Positions 12,104 to 24,700 of a DNA stretch of 64,000 nt are shown here, piece after piece (positions within the stretch are counted from its first letter, which is position 1; every line of letters starts with the position of its first letter). This DNA is from Marchantia polymorpha subsp. ruderalis (Eukaryota; Streptophyta; Marchantiopsida; Marchantiales; Marchantiaceae): the NCBI GenBank assembly GCA_037833965.1, contig AP031351.1, positions 4,166,501-4,230,500 on the forward strand, read 5' to 3'. The notes beneath the pieces were generated by a model. That model searched no databases. It was not told the DNA's origin and was given only the letters and a program-made list of their open reading frames with translations. The position numbers and the translations under genes were made by a program.

Positions 12104-13530
12104 GTTTTCTCACACTCCCTCTAATACAAAGTGAGTATAATCACTATGTGACCTCTCAACAAAGTAGTCACAAAAGGTGCAGGTGACTCTATCACAGCTC
12201 TATAGTACTCCTCTCCATAATTCCTCACAAGAAAATTTCTCCATATCCTCTTCTGTCTATATACTGTTCCAATCTCTACATAAGTGCTGAATTGAACCGG
12301 GACAAGTGATTCGCGTTTCAAATCCATGAAACAATCTGTATAAAATGTATATAGTACAATCCCAAGTCTCTACATAAGTAATTATTGGAAGAATCAGTAG
12401 CACTCTTGACTCCATCACTTTAGTCATAGAATCTGCACCCTAACAAGCCACAAGGTACATCCGAAAATGATGTTCCTCCATGCAACAAAGGTGAATATCG
12501 AATAGGTTATGAATTGGCCTGCAACCTCCGGGCTGACTCTCACTCAGGTTTACCTCAGATGGCTTTTCGGTAGCTCATCATGATTCTAGAAGACTAGGAT
12601 TCATACTCTCACTCATGTCCCAAACACCTTCTCTCTCACAAACTCTCATGTATCATTCTAACTCACACACAAACTCTCCTCACATCACCCTCTTCACATA
12701 AACGCAAACACACGTCGATACTCCAAGATACTCAAAACCCTTAAACCCTGAAACAAGTCCTCACACATGACTCTCCAAACTTGCTTGAGAGGTGCTACTC
12801 TACCTCTCTATTTATACTACTTGAGAAGTTACCATAGTAAAATGTGGTAATTTCTCCTAACTTACTTTTACCTAGGTAAGTTTGACTAACCTTCTCTACG
12901 TGGCAACATGCCATTGGCCTACCTAAACCTTCTAGAAGCTTCCGGAATCCAAGGTTGAGGTGGCGACATGCCATTTGAAGCTTTTAAACTTCTACAAGCT
13001 TCCTAGCCACTAAGTCAACATTAGACTTAGTCTAGCCAATCATCTTTCATACATTTAGTCAAACCAATAAAATCCAAGCTTATAGTCAAATATCTAATCA
13101 CTTGGAATCTAGAACTTTCGTATAAGACAAAATAGAAGTGCTCACTCCATTCTTCTAGAATTCCGCTAATTATTCCTCCAACTATAGACATTGTAGCTAA
13201 ACTTAGTCATGACTAGATAAACTTAGTTATAACTAACTAGTTTAGTCATAACTAGCTAGTCTTAACTATGCCTTGGCTAATCATCCTTATTCCCTTGACC
13301 ACTTCTAAGACTTAGTATATATGTGCAACACCCGGTCTTACAAGCCAGTGCGGTACTGGATTCTTGTCAATCCCGTCCATATCTGCAAAAACACAATTTC
13401 CCCCTTCCACCTCTCTCTACATGCAGATGAATGACTTCTGCGAGACTCTATACACTCTCAATACTACACTCCATCATCATTCACTTGCTATTCCATGAGG
13501 GGTAGTTCACACTCAAGGAAAGAGCAAGAT
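12104..13530 (-). other. Gypsy untranslated leader between primer site and gag
   Basis: About 1.4 kb separates the primer binding site from the gag start. Only short frames are present, and there is no recognised domain (a 68-codon frame at 12121-12327 was inspected). The plus strand carries repeated CTAGAA/TCTAGAAGCTT and ACTAGCTAGT-like motifs around 12930-13260. A long leader of this kind normally carries packaging and dimerisation signals, which I cannot locate by eye. Confidence 0.6.
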
Positions 13531-13543
13531 CGCTCTGATACCA
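13531..13543 (-). promoter_or_regulatory. tRNA-iMet primer binding site of the gypsy element
   Basis: On the minus strand TGGTATCAGAGCG lies one base inside the 5' LTR end. TGGTATCAGAGC is the standard plant primer site complementary to the 3' end of initiator tRNA-Met, used to start minus-strand cDNA. It fixes both the orientation and the inner LTR boundary. Confidence 0.93.
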
Positions 13544-13544
13544 T

Positions 13545-13964
13545 TGTAACACTAGGGTTTAGAGAGAAGCTCACTCAAAGATAGAAACGTAAACTCTGAA
13601 GATGAGAGATACCAACAATGGTTCTCCTCTCCCTTATATAGTTGTCACCAACAAGTACAAGGTGATAAGATCTAATCCCCACCATTCATCCCACTCATAG
13701 TGGATGGATGACGTGGCGGATAACCCTAACAAGCACACGGATCGCTGACGTGGCGCACCCAACTAACACACTAACTAACACACTCAACCCTTACCTACAA
13801 GCACACGGATTGCTGACGTGGCACTGTCAACTAACACATCCACTCTGTACCTACCAAGAGCGCGGATTGCTGACGTGGCAGCTATGACTAGTGCACATTA
13901 AAGTATCTACATCAATATTTAGAGTAACCTCTACTTTAGTTCTAACTAACTAAAGATGGTTACA
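13545..13964 (-). repeat. Complete 5' LTR, 420 bp
   Basis: In plus orientation it runs from TGTAACACTAGGG to AAAGATGGTTACA, giving TG...CA ends with a 6-base inverted terminus TGTAAC/GTTACA. It contains the same GCACACGGAT and CTGACGTGGC blocks as the 3' copy, plus a 12-base tandem duplication (AACTAACACACT-type) absent from the 3' LTR. As the upstream LTR it would carry the element's promoter. Confidence 0.92.
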
Positions 13965-13969
13965 TAGAT
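13965..13969. repeat. Target-site duplication TAGAT, right copy
   Basis: TAGAT immediately follows the LTR end TTACA and matches 8041-8045. Confidence 0.85.
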
Positions 13970-14084
13970 ACTTCAAACACATACATACAAATAGGGTCTT
14001 TGTTCCATCTTCCAATCCTTCTCAATGGATTTATGACATGGCGAATAAATCTAACGAGCACACAAATTGTTAACGTGTGGTCCT
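13970..14084 (-). repeat. Older gypsy LTR, right piece
   Basis: The stretch AATGGATTTATGACATGGCG, followed by AATAAATCTAACGAGCACAC and ATTGTTAACGTG, is a decayed version of the GATGGATGACGTGGCGGATA, AGCACACGGAT and GCTGACGTG blocks of the intact LTR. Differences are mostly C-to-T or G-to-A. It continues the piece at 7954-8045 on the far side of the younger insertion. Confidence 0.75.
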
Positions 14085-14195
14085 TATAACACTTAGGTAT
14101 AGCAAGACATTCACTAGAAGATGAAAACATAAACTCTACTCATGAGAGATATCAACAATGGTTATACTCTTCTTTGTATAGCTTATATAGCTCCA
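14085..14195 (-). repeat. Third gypsy LTR fragment (terminal part)
   Basis: TATAACACTTAGGTATAGCA, followed by CATTCACTAGAAGATGAAAA and ATGAGAGATATCAACAATGG, repeats the first 100 bases of the family LTR. It directly follows the previous LTR remnant, so two old LTRs lie head-to-tail. Similarity is lost after about 14195. Confidence 0.75.
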
Positions 14196-17100
14196 TCGTT
14201 TAAAAAGGAAAACCAATGGGATATTGATTTGATCAAGACTTTGCTCGTTATAAAAAATAAAATCATTTTTTTTGTGTTTGCCATAGATCATCTTATAAAA
14301 TTTGAGGAAAATTGACCTTTGAAGACTACGGCAAGAAAGAGTTAACACGGTTTGTGTATCAAAGTATTGTTATTTGTTTTGGCATTATATTAGAGATGAT
14401 ATCTTATATCGGATGTTAATTCACAAATTATTTTTGAGTAGTTTTGATGAAATAATTAGCAACTAAACATAGATTTCCAATTTTATGTAAATAAGTACAA
14501 ATAAACTTGTTGAAACAACAAACATGATACTATGTTTTATGCTAGCGAAGAAAACAGAAACAAAGTCGGATGCTAGTGATTGGAATCTCTAGATCCATCA
14601 TGCAATATAAATAACTCATTAACCAAAACGTATATAAGTTTTTCTTCATTTTGTTTAGCCTTTAGCATTGAGTTTTAACTTCCAATTGAATAGGAACTAA
14701 TGAAACTTTGCACTACGTCTAAAGCACATTTGAATTTATACGGATTTTGCTATAAGCGTGAGATAAATGGTAGCTTTAAGTTAAAACACTGGAAACTTAC
14801 TTTGATTTTCTTATAGTTGAAGGGTGATTGCATGCAAGAGTTTGTGTGTCAAAAGTTAAAACAAATTTAGAAAGTTTCTTATGCAACTTACTTCAACCTA
14901 ATCACCACAAGATTTAAGATGCACTCTCATATGGATATGTAACTCTTGGGAGTGCTATGTAGGTACTAACACTTAGAGTGATTCATAGATATTATGACAT
15001 TCAATGTGCTTGCTCTTTTTTTGCAATCCTTAGCTTTGTAAATCAATTATTATTGCTTTACGAGTAAACGATTGTTTTTTAATTCTTATTTATTCTATTG
15101 TTTTTACCAACACACCCACAGCTACACCAATGACATGTGAGCACGCGTTGCTTATTAGACACACTTAACCAATATTATCTCAATGAAAGTAATTTAGATA
15201 ATAATTACTATGAAATGTCATGGTAATATATTGTTTAGTGTATATAAAAATATAATAAGATATTATCAAAAGAATTTAAAGAGGTTTTTTTTAAAATACA
15301 TGTTTCATTTGTGAAAATTAGGTTCAGCGTATCGTTTCAGAATGTCAATGAGTGTGAGATTTGAATAATGATTGAAAAAATTATGTGTAATGATGTTTGA
15401 AATATGACATTTTAATGTCATTTTCACCTCCCAAAATCATGATGAGGTATTAAAACGCCATTTACAATAAGTTGAAATGAAAATGAGCTCGAATCTTATA
15501 AAGCAAATGTGACATTGCCAAAACTGATAGACTTTTTTTGCATTTTTACATCTTTTTACTCTTTGTGCTACTTTGCAAATTTTATCCTCGACATTTTTTC
15601 ACTTTCATATAAAATTCATAGATAATAAAAGTAGAAAAATATTAATTTATTGCAATTGAAAAATAAATATCATAATGAATTTGCTTTGGATGATTTCAAA
15701 AGATAAAAAAAACAAGTGAATATTTTGATTGAATCAAATGAAATCAAATTAACATTTTATTCACTTTGCAGTCAACACGATATACAAAAGAAAAGTGAGT
15801 GGTTTACAAATCAGTTTTATATGAAAAAATCTACTTATAAGCATTGATGCGCATTTCTGAATTTTACTAAATTTTATAGACACATTCAAAAGAAAAAAAA
15901 ATGGCACTTATTGTTGAGTTTCATCTATAGTGTAGATCGTTATAAGCGTTGAAGATTGAATTGTGTATTTTGCATATCAAAATTGTTTTGGTCAGATGTT
16001 TAAATATGCGGTATGATTCATAGTTAAAAGTCTAGATATCTTATTGTAAACATCAATATGTTTTTCATCTACGCAACAAATCTAAATCTATAAAACTAAT
16101 GTTTTTTTTGTGTGGATTGATCATATAAATAACCAAATAATTAAACTTGGCTAGCTTAATCATGACTAAATTTATGTAATAATGAATCAATCTAGCTATT
16201 TAGTCTATACACGTTGGGAAAAAACATAGTACTTCTTGAAGTCATGAATTTATATTTTAAAGATAAAATATTTTCAGTTATGTTCGTCTTGATTGTTTGA
16301 CTATATAATAGAAATAATTTCTATTATAAAGTCAAATATACGTCATTTTTGCTCTTTAATTTAAATTTGATTTTGTGTCATGTGAAAGTATCATAAAATC
16401 CAAGGTCTCAAATATCATTTTGTTATTTTAATATAAGCACAAAAGAACTTCTAGAATATGTAGCTAAATGAATGATATGTTATCAAATTATGAAAATTAG
16501 TTAAAACTCTCAAGATTTATCTTTTTAAAGTAAGTTAGTTAATAATTACTATAGCTTGCTATTTTATTTTTTCAAATAATATACATAAATAAAAGTTTAT
16601 CAAACAAATTTGAAAATTACTTTTAATAAAAACTTGTCTCATCAATAGAATATTGAATTATATTTTTATCTTCTATTGTTTATGAGTAATTGGAGATCAA
16701 GATAAATCGTAGAGTTTGTGTGATAATGTGTTAAACATGTAAACATGTACAATAGTACTTGTCTTTTACAATTTTGATGAGTTATCACAAATAAAATTTA
16801 CTTAAACATGAATGAGATTCAACATAGTGATCACGATCTAAATGTTTGATAACTTAAATCTAATTGTAACAAATAAATACATTGAAGCATCAATCTCTAA
16901 TCAAAACTACAATACATCAAAATATAGAGAACACCATTAACAAAAATGTCAATGTCAAAATACATGATATACACAATTTACTACATCCATAAAAACAATA
17001 TTGAAGCTTTATTCTTATAAATACTAAAGTTTGCACCAAATTTTTATTTATAATGTAGATAATTTAACAAAAATCTGAATGATGAGTAATTCATTTGATT

Positions 17101-20100
17101 CAAAATGTACATGCATTTTTTAATGACATTTCCTATTAGAAATTGATGAAAATTTCCAAAAATCTTAACATGCATATTAAATAACAATTATTATCTATAA
17201 TTTTTTATTTATATTTATGAAATAAATTAAAAATGTTGTTTCTATTTTTTTCATAGTACTTAAATCAATGTCAAGTTAAAAGCTTTGGAAAGATTAATAT
17301 GATGAAATCAAAAGTTTATAAGTTGGTTATTATATTTTATAAAATGGAATTTGTTTAAAAATTTGTTATTTAAATTAGATATGAAATTTCTTTCTTCAAT
17401 ATTGAATCAAATCCATGATAATTTATTGCTATTGGAAAAAATTAAAGAAATTTATATTATTGGAAATATTGTATAAATCAATAAAATCAAATATACATTA
17501 AATATAAAAGGTTAATTTTTGTCTAAATTTTAAAAATTCTTAAAATTCCGATTAATTACTTTAATTTTCTACATAACTTCTATGTAAAATCAAAATTTTG
17601 TGTTGTGTGATATAATGTTTGATTAAAAAATTTAAGATTGAATATATTAAAATAGCATGATTTTCTCGAATATATTTTAGGTTCATGAATATACAATAAT
17701 ATCATTCATTTGTTCTACAATTTTGATGAACATACAAATCGTGATTGTAAGTACGATGGTCAAATTTCCTTGCAAATAAGATAAAAACATGATCAACACA
17801 ATATATTTTATATATTAAAACAAAATATATTATCTATGGATTTTTACAAAAATATATTATGTATATATATTCTATCTTATTTACTCATATAAATTTTTTT
17901 CCAAACAAAATAGTTTGATTTGAAACATCGTAAACTATTTTCTTGGCTTGCATTTTAATATTTTTATTCACAATTCACTTATTTATTATATAAAATATTT
18001 ATAAATATTTTAATAAATATTTATTATATAAATATTTTTATTCACTTATTTGATATATAAAATATTTTTTTATATGCTTTTCAAATATTTCTTATATAAA
18101 TTTTATGTTTTTTCATAGAAAATTCAAAATTTTCATGTACAATCAAATTGAAATCAACATGAAAGCATACTTATTTTTAATCTATTTTTAATAAACAATA
18201 AAATTTGAATATTCCATTGACATAATTTTCTGAATATTTGACTTCAGAAATCACATTTTCCAATATTTTTTAAAGAGAAATAAAGTGTATTTATCATGAT
18301 GTTTGAAAGTGTCAACAATTTTACACAAAAATGATTACAATTTTATTTAAAATTTGAAAGATTTTTTATTTTTTCTGTTTTCAATGAGTGATTTCGTTCA
18401 ATTTAATCACATATTTGAGGATGTTATAGGAATATTCAATTTTTTTATTTATTTATTCCACAAATTAATCATTTGATCCAAAAAAAACTTGTTGTTGTTG
18501 TTGTGAGAGATACATCAAACTCAACAAGTTACAATCATTGACTATTTTTCTAATTAAGTTAACAAGAAATTTCAGCTAACCAACAATCTTACATTTTATA
18601 CAAACAAAATGTGAATAATATTTAACATTTGAGTGATCAGATTTTTGTTTCTGTTTTGTAAATCTTATTGGCAGAAATTGCAATTGACTTCTTTTTGCTT
18701 CGTTTTATAAGTTAGGTTACATGAAGACGACTGTAATGAGTATTTTGAATTGAATTGTTTATACTATTAGAAATTATGCGTATAAGTTGATAAACATTTC
18801 AATATATGTGTTCTAGCTCAAATGAAGAAACATTCATAATTCAATAACTTTGTAAATATATTCAATTTTTTTTGATTAATTATTACAACTAAATTAATTT
18901 ATATAATTTTTTATTTTTTAATCCATGTGTATATTTTCAATTCTTATAAATTATTTTCATTATGATGATAATTATTTATATTTTTATAAAATAAAAATAT
19001 ATATTTGGAGTGTAATAATACATTAAAAAAATAATGAAGATCAGTTTGAATGTTAAGACATCATCACAATCAAAGCAGCAATATATTTGAAATAAGTAGA
19101 TTGGAAAGGCTTTTCTTGAAATTTTTAAAATACTTCACAAACTTGTTTGTTATGTTGAAAAAATTAGTTAAAAAAGTTACGATGTTCTTATATTATTGGC
19201 TTGAATTACTTTGAATAAAAAAAGGAGCAATAATAATTTGTTTCACATTAAGTATAATTTTCTTCATTCTTCAAAATTCATTAATTTATTTTTGAAATAT
19301 TTATTATTATTATTAAGTAGTTTATATATTAAATGGAGGTTTGATCCGATTTAGAATTATGAACTAGTTAGTATAGCTATACAATTTGTATGTTTTTATT
19401 TTTAATTAAATTTGTTCATTTGATTAAATTCCTTTAAGTTTTTAGTTTTTATTTTGTATTCAGATTTGTTGTTACACTTGCATTTATCAATGTCCATTGT
19501 AATATGAATTAAAATTTACACTCGAATTGCAAGTGTTTGGGTTTTTTGCGAATGTGTTGTTATTTTTTTGAAAGCATATAATTGTATCTGTTTACAGTAT
19601 AAATCTGAATATATTTTTATTTTCACATACACATAAATTACCAAATCGTCATTTCGTAAGATTATAATATTGGATGAAATGTACAAAAACCTTCAAATGG
19701 ATTTCAACAAATCATAGAGGATTTTAATTAGGTTCGAATTTTAACCTTGGATCAATTCCAGTTTTACCAACTTTAGTTTAGAAAACATGAATTGTTGGTT
19801 CATATTTTACGCACCAGCGTTGTTTGGTATTAACAAAGAGCTGCAAAATAGGGGTGCGGCTTTAAGAGAATATGGTGCGTTAAGTACTGAGTTATAATTT
19901 GCTACAACTCGTGATTACCCGGATATCTCAGTTATTTTCATTTGCAAAAATGAGGAATTTATATGTACTAATTATTCTCACATGGGTTACGTGGCAGCAG
20001 AATTTCCAGTTGTGCTAATGATTTTGATATGTAGTAAGAGTACTATCATATTTTGATATGATTAACGTACTAAAATTCGGAGTTGAAACTGGGTACGATT

Positions 20101-20400
20101 GATATACTAGAAACTTACACTCTTGGAATATAATGTACAGAGAGATCGGAAAGTTTTTCCATGTTTAAACCAAACAAGAGATATAAATTAATGCAAGTGG
20201 AGCTTAAGAAGAAAAAAAATCCAATCAAATCTATAATTTCCTAAAGTCGAGAATAAGAATACAATTAGAGTGTATTTTCTATCTCAAACTCTGGATTTGA
20301 ATAATATAACTTGTAAAACTTTTTTAGCAAAGCCTTAGACTTGCAAATGTTGTATGTTCGATTGGTCCTCGACACATGGCCATTCTCTTGATTGCCACAT
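14196..20400. other. Long AT-rich stretch, no gene seen
   Basis: About 6.2 kb of very AT-rich DNA has no open frame with a recognisable product. It contains dispersed repeat copy B at 14815-15110. The rest is compatible with fully decayed transposons, but I could not assign any part to a family. Confidence 0.65.
14815..15110. repeat. Dispersed repeat copy B
   Basis: This is a diverged partner of 5090-5400, with GTTGAAGGGTGATTGCATGC, AAGAGTTTGTGTGT, CTTCAACCTAATC, GTAGGTACTAAC and TTAGCTTTGTAAATC in the same order. The hairpin arms seen in copy A are not recognisable here. Confidence 0.5.
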
Positions 20401-21779
20401 GGCAGATATCATCATGTTCCCTACTAAAGTGATTCAGATTCTACGGCCTGATATTTGAAAATGGGACAAGGATGTAAAACACACGTGGACCCATTGACGT
20501 CGGCGAGGTTTTGCCTGTGGACCTGGCATTACCGCGGTACTGTCCATCCGCGTCTCCGTAAGTTCGCCAGAGAAAACAACAGAGACAACGGAGCGGACAC
20601 CAGAAGTGCTGTGAGTGAATTGACATGATTCCTTAACGTGGAGCAAAGAACGCTGGACTTAGAGAGGACAGTGGCCGAAGCCGAAGAAAGAAACGCGAGC
20701 CAGGAACGCTGGAAAACGCAAGCACATGGGCAGAGCAGGAGATGAGCGCTCGAGTTCAGACTCCATCCAAAGCTGAAGGAAGAGAGTTAGGGTGGTCATT
20801 CGCGGAGTGGCCGATGGAAGGAGGACTGGAAAAATGCTGCATTCGGTAGCGTGAGGAGGAGGAGAAGGAGGACGAGGTGCCTGTACCTTTTTTTTTCAGG
20901 TGCGAGTTGAGTTGACTTGATTATGGCAAATGTGGTACGATGGACTTGGTTTGAATGATGCACACTGCTGATGCTTTAGTCTCAGGTTTCAGGATCTTAG
21001 AGCCTGCTCATTTAGAGGGGTAGATTAGTCCGGGCGGGGCAGGGCAGGGCAGGGCAGGGATCGTGCCGAGTCAGTCGCGGGGTGGATTTTCGAGGGTATA
21101 TTGCCTTTGCCTGCAGAGGACGGAAGGAGATGCAGAGGACTTCAGCGAAAATGTTCGATGCTTTACGCACACATTTCCATGTTGTCTCTCGGGGAGTTGG
21201 GGTTGTAGAGTTTTGAGAGCTGTAGTTTGATTGATTGGCCTTTTCTGATGAAGCTCGCCTCCGTCTGGGAGGAGATCGGATCCCGCCCTGGCGGCCCAAG
21301 CTGAAATTGTGAATGTCTGACGGCAGATAAAGGCACTGGGATAAGAAAAGAAAGGTGGAAATGTCGGGGACTGGGGGTCCAAAGATCAAGGCTTCAGCAG
21401 CGCGTGCGCACACCCGGAAGGCAGTACCCAAGACCTCCAGTTCCTCGAGCCTCGGTGTGTAAATGGTGTAATTTTGTTGTTTAGCTTTTTTGAAGTTTAT
21501 GCGATTAGCTCCATTCTAGAGGTAGCTCGCTGTGTCAGCTGGGACGGGCACTAGCAGGTTATTTGTTTTCTCCATTCCATCTTTCCATAGTTGAGCTCCT
21601 TTTGGTCGAGACTTCTTTCTCCTGTGGGTGGTACTAGCCTCTACGACGACTTTATTCTTCTCAAATAAGTCGATCAATCTGACATCGGGAAGATCAGGAA
21701 ATTTTTGGTCAGTGAGTTCTTCGCCGATGCGAAGTGGACCTTCTTAAGGAGAACACTCTTACTTGACTGATGAGTAGAA
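20400..21779 (+). promoter_or_regulatory. Promoter and leader region of the hydrolase gene
   Basis: Composition shifts from AT-rich to mixed or GC-rich near 20400, the usual sign here of a gene's 5' region. It contains a CACGTG G-box core at 20482-20487, a purine-rich AGGAGG tract near 20854-20880 and a (GGGCA)n tract at 21032-21059. Upstream ATGs occur and no protein is recognised, including an antisense 139-codon frame at 21012-21431. Transcription start and any leader introns cannot be placed from sequence. Confidence 0.5.
21032..21059 (+). repeat. (GGGCA)n tract, G-quadruplex-type motif
   Basis: At least four GGG runs are separated by CA in CGGGCGGGGCAGGGCAGGGC and its continuation. This meets the four-G3-run pattern on the plus strand, about 720 bp upstream of the hydrolase ATG. 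Confidence 0.8.
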
Positions 21780-24700
21780 ATGGCAAAGGACGATAGGACG
21801 AGAAAAATTCGTCATAATTACGCTGCTGGAATTGGGCGAATTGACCCCCTTTTCAATTCAGACAGAAAAAGGAGATTTTCTTACTTACCAGTACGATATA
21901 TTTGGGTAGGTTTGGTGGTACTTTCTGCGACATTTGCACTTTTGTCTTGGCTATGCTACAGAAATATACAACCTCCTCCCCCTAAGGTAAGATATTCAGA
22001 CGACCTATGGTTTTACTTCAATCTTTCTAAATCCATGTTGCATACATTGGGCTTCGGGGGTTGTTTGTCCTGTAGATGGCTTGATTGACATACCGAGAAA
22101 CTCAAACTAAGTAGATCGTAGTCGCGGGATTGGAGTAACTTGCAATCGTGATGCTGTTGCAAGTTTGTTTGCATCCCTCGAGTAAATGCATTTTCCCGTC
22201 TATCTTCCTTTGGATATGTTGTCTGCCTATGTATGCCTATTTGGTCTTACCCACAGAAAGAGGGCGTAGTCTTAGCAGTAGAAAAGCGTTAGTTTCTAAA
22301 TTTTTTTGGTGGCATTTTGTTTTGAAATCACGGTGCCGGCCGTTGTGCAGCACGAATTGGTATTGATCGAACTAACCCTGTGAATGCAAAATTTAGATAT
22401 GTGGTACTCCAAACGGACCACCGGTAACTGCACCTCGTATTCAACTAAGCGACGGTCGGTACCTTGCTTATAAAGAATTTGGAGTGCCACGGAACGAGGC
22501 CAAGTACAAAATCATTGCTGTTCATGGATATGGAGGATCTCGAAACGCCCTCTTGGGAGGTCTCACAGATGTAAGTAACTGTCATTCAACTGACGATCAT
22601 TTTACAACCACTCTTACAGCCATTCGTTTACATGCGGCTATTGACCATCACACTTTCTAGCTCAACTGTATGTTTCTTTCCATGATACAAGAACTTTGCC
22701 TTTGCTATTGATTTCTTCAGAACTATCTGTCATAGTGCTTTAATCGTGCACCCTCAAACGCGTGATACAAGTTTGGGAATGGTTGTCTTCTTAGTGACGT
22801 GTAGAGACCTCTTACTTTGGCGATGTAGGTGCCTTATCTTTATTTCGTTTTCATCTGATTGTGAAATATGCTCACAAAGTTAGATGTGGCTTCTCTGTGC
22901 TCTACAAAGCACATGCTCTGTTCTGGCCTTATTGAAAACTTTGCCTGGGACTTTCTGTGTTTACCTCTCGATGCGTTTAATACTGCATTGGATTTAAGAT
23001 TGTCTTTATAGACTTTATGCCTTCACAAACAGTAGTCATTCCTTGATCTTGATACGGAACTTTGCTTTCAGTATTGAATATGGGGTCTATCTCACAATTA
23101 GCAATTAACTCTACTTGTGATTCGCAACGTATTGAAACCGAGTTTCTTGCTACTCAAATAACTCTGAAGATATTTGAAGCGCTAAGTGTAAACTTGACTT
23201 TTGCCAAAGTTACTGCTCACTGCGTGCACGCATCTCTAACATCTCACTGCGTTGTATTTCAGCGTTGTTGTGTTTACAAGATGCTTACTTTGCAACAATG
23301 TTAACCTCGTCTCGGATGTCGCAGGACGTTGTCGATGAACTCAGCATCTACGTGGTAGGCTATGATCGGGCTGGGTATGGTCAGAGTACACCTAACCCAG
23401 GCCGAAATTTGAAGTCTGAGGCCTTTGATGTTCAGGTAAAGGATTTTTTCCTGCGTTTTTACCTGGATTCTTGGAACTCTGCGTTTTCATAAATATGCGC
23501 TAAAATGCTTCTTTGGTTCTTGCACCCTGTTTTTGTAGTGCTAGAATCTAAGTGTATATCTGCGTACTGTATTACCCTGGCGCTAGGCTGATAGTCGGCA
23601 GAAAATCCCCTGTCACCAACCATGTGCCGTATTCCCATCAACGAATTTGTAGATTGGAAAGATTCTAACGTCAATTATCTTGCATTGTGTGAACGATGCT
23701 TGTTTGCTACAGGAACTTGCCGATGGTCTTCAGCTTGGACCAACATTTTATGTAGCGTGTACCTCGATTGGAGGTTATACTGGTTATTCTCTTCTGAAGT
23801 ATCTTCCCCACAGGTTTGTCTGTCCATTAATATGGACTAACAACAAATGTCGGGCACACGAGGTTTTTCATGAGAGTTAGTTGCATCGCGTCATGTCCCT
23901 GATGTTGTCTTACCACATCCGTTGAGGTGCAACGTTTTGCGACAATAGAAATACGTTATATGCTATGTTCAAGAGAAGCAAATGAAAGTACAGCAGTTTT
24001 TTCTTTACTTCGGCTAGTTTTCGATGTTGAGCTGTTAAATCACGCCGGTGTCTTGTACGATGTGTACCTGAAACTATACACTGTTTCTGTTCTTGGTTCT
24101 AAGACTTTTCAGTCTGGCTGCAGATTGGCTGGATTGGTAATGTTCGCTCCCGTGACTAATTTTTGGTGGCCCGGGATTCCTCCGGAGGATGCTAGTAAAG
24201 CCTGGAAAACACAGTACATAGGTGATCGCCTTGCACTTTCTGTCGCCCACCATGCACCATGGTTGTTGTACTGGTACATGACCCAGAAATGGCTTCCCAC
24301 ATCTTCTACTGTGAGCATGGAACGTTCAAGACTAGCTGAATACGATCAAAATATCATCAGCGGGTATTATGCCCAGGTTCACGCAGAGGTTTGTGATACA
24401 GTGCTCAACCCCCCTTTTGATTTTAATGCGATGACTGTAAAGCTTGATGTAGATTGAAAGACGAGTATAATATGTTTCCTGTAGCAATCTCAGAATAGGA
24501 GATTCAAAGTAGAGAGGCTTAGTCTGCGTACCTTAGATCCAGGATCAATGCGCGAGCTATGTGGATTAAAACAGCTTTGAATTCTCAACCTCTTCATTCA
24601 TTTACCGGCCAGCTAGGTTCCCAGGTTATGGTCTTCAGGCCATGACAAGCACATGCCTATTAGTACAAGTTTCACATCTTGAACGTTGTTTATGTTTCAT

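Larger units (their letters stand above)
8046..13964 (-). mobile_element. Ty3/gypsy LTR retrotransposon, internally deleted and inactive
   Basis: The element is 5919 bp and is read on the minus strand. Order in its own direction: 5' LTR 13545-13964, tRNA-iMet primer site 13531-13543, leader of about 1.4 kb, gag from 12103, CCHC knuckle, protease, reverse transcriptase, RNase H, the first part of integrase, then a truncated 3' LTR 8046-8397. Termini are TGTAAC...GTTACA, flanked by TAGAT on both sides. The RT-RNase H-IN order identifies gypsy (Metaviridae-like). Frameshifts in gag and protease, in-frame stops in RT and loss of the integrase C-terminus, polypurine tract and part of U3 make it non-autonomous. 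By eye the two LTRs differ at about 23 of 345 aligned bases plus one 12-base tandem duplication, so the insertion is not recent. Confidence 0.95.

Noticed and set aside
21012..21431. 139-codon minus-strand frame upstream of the hydrolase
   Set aside because: It is Pro/Ser/Arg-rich because of GC-rich sequence and the GGGCA repeat, has no domain, and lies in the presumed promoter or leader.
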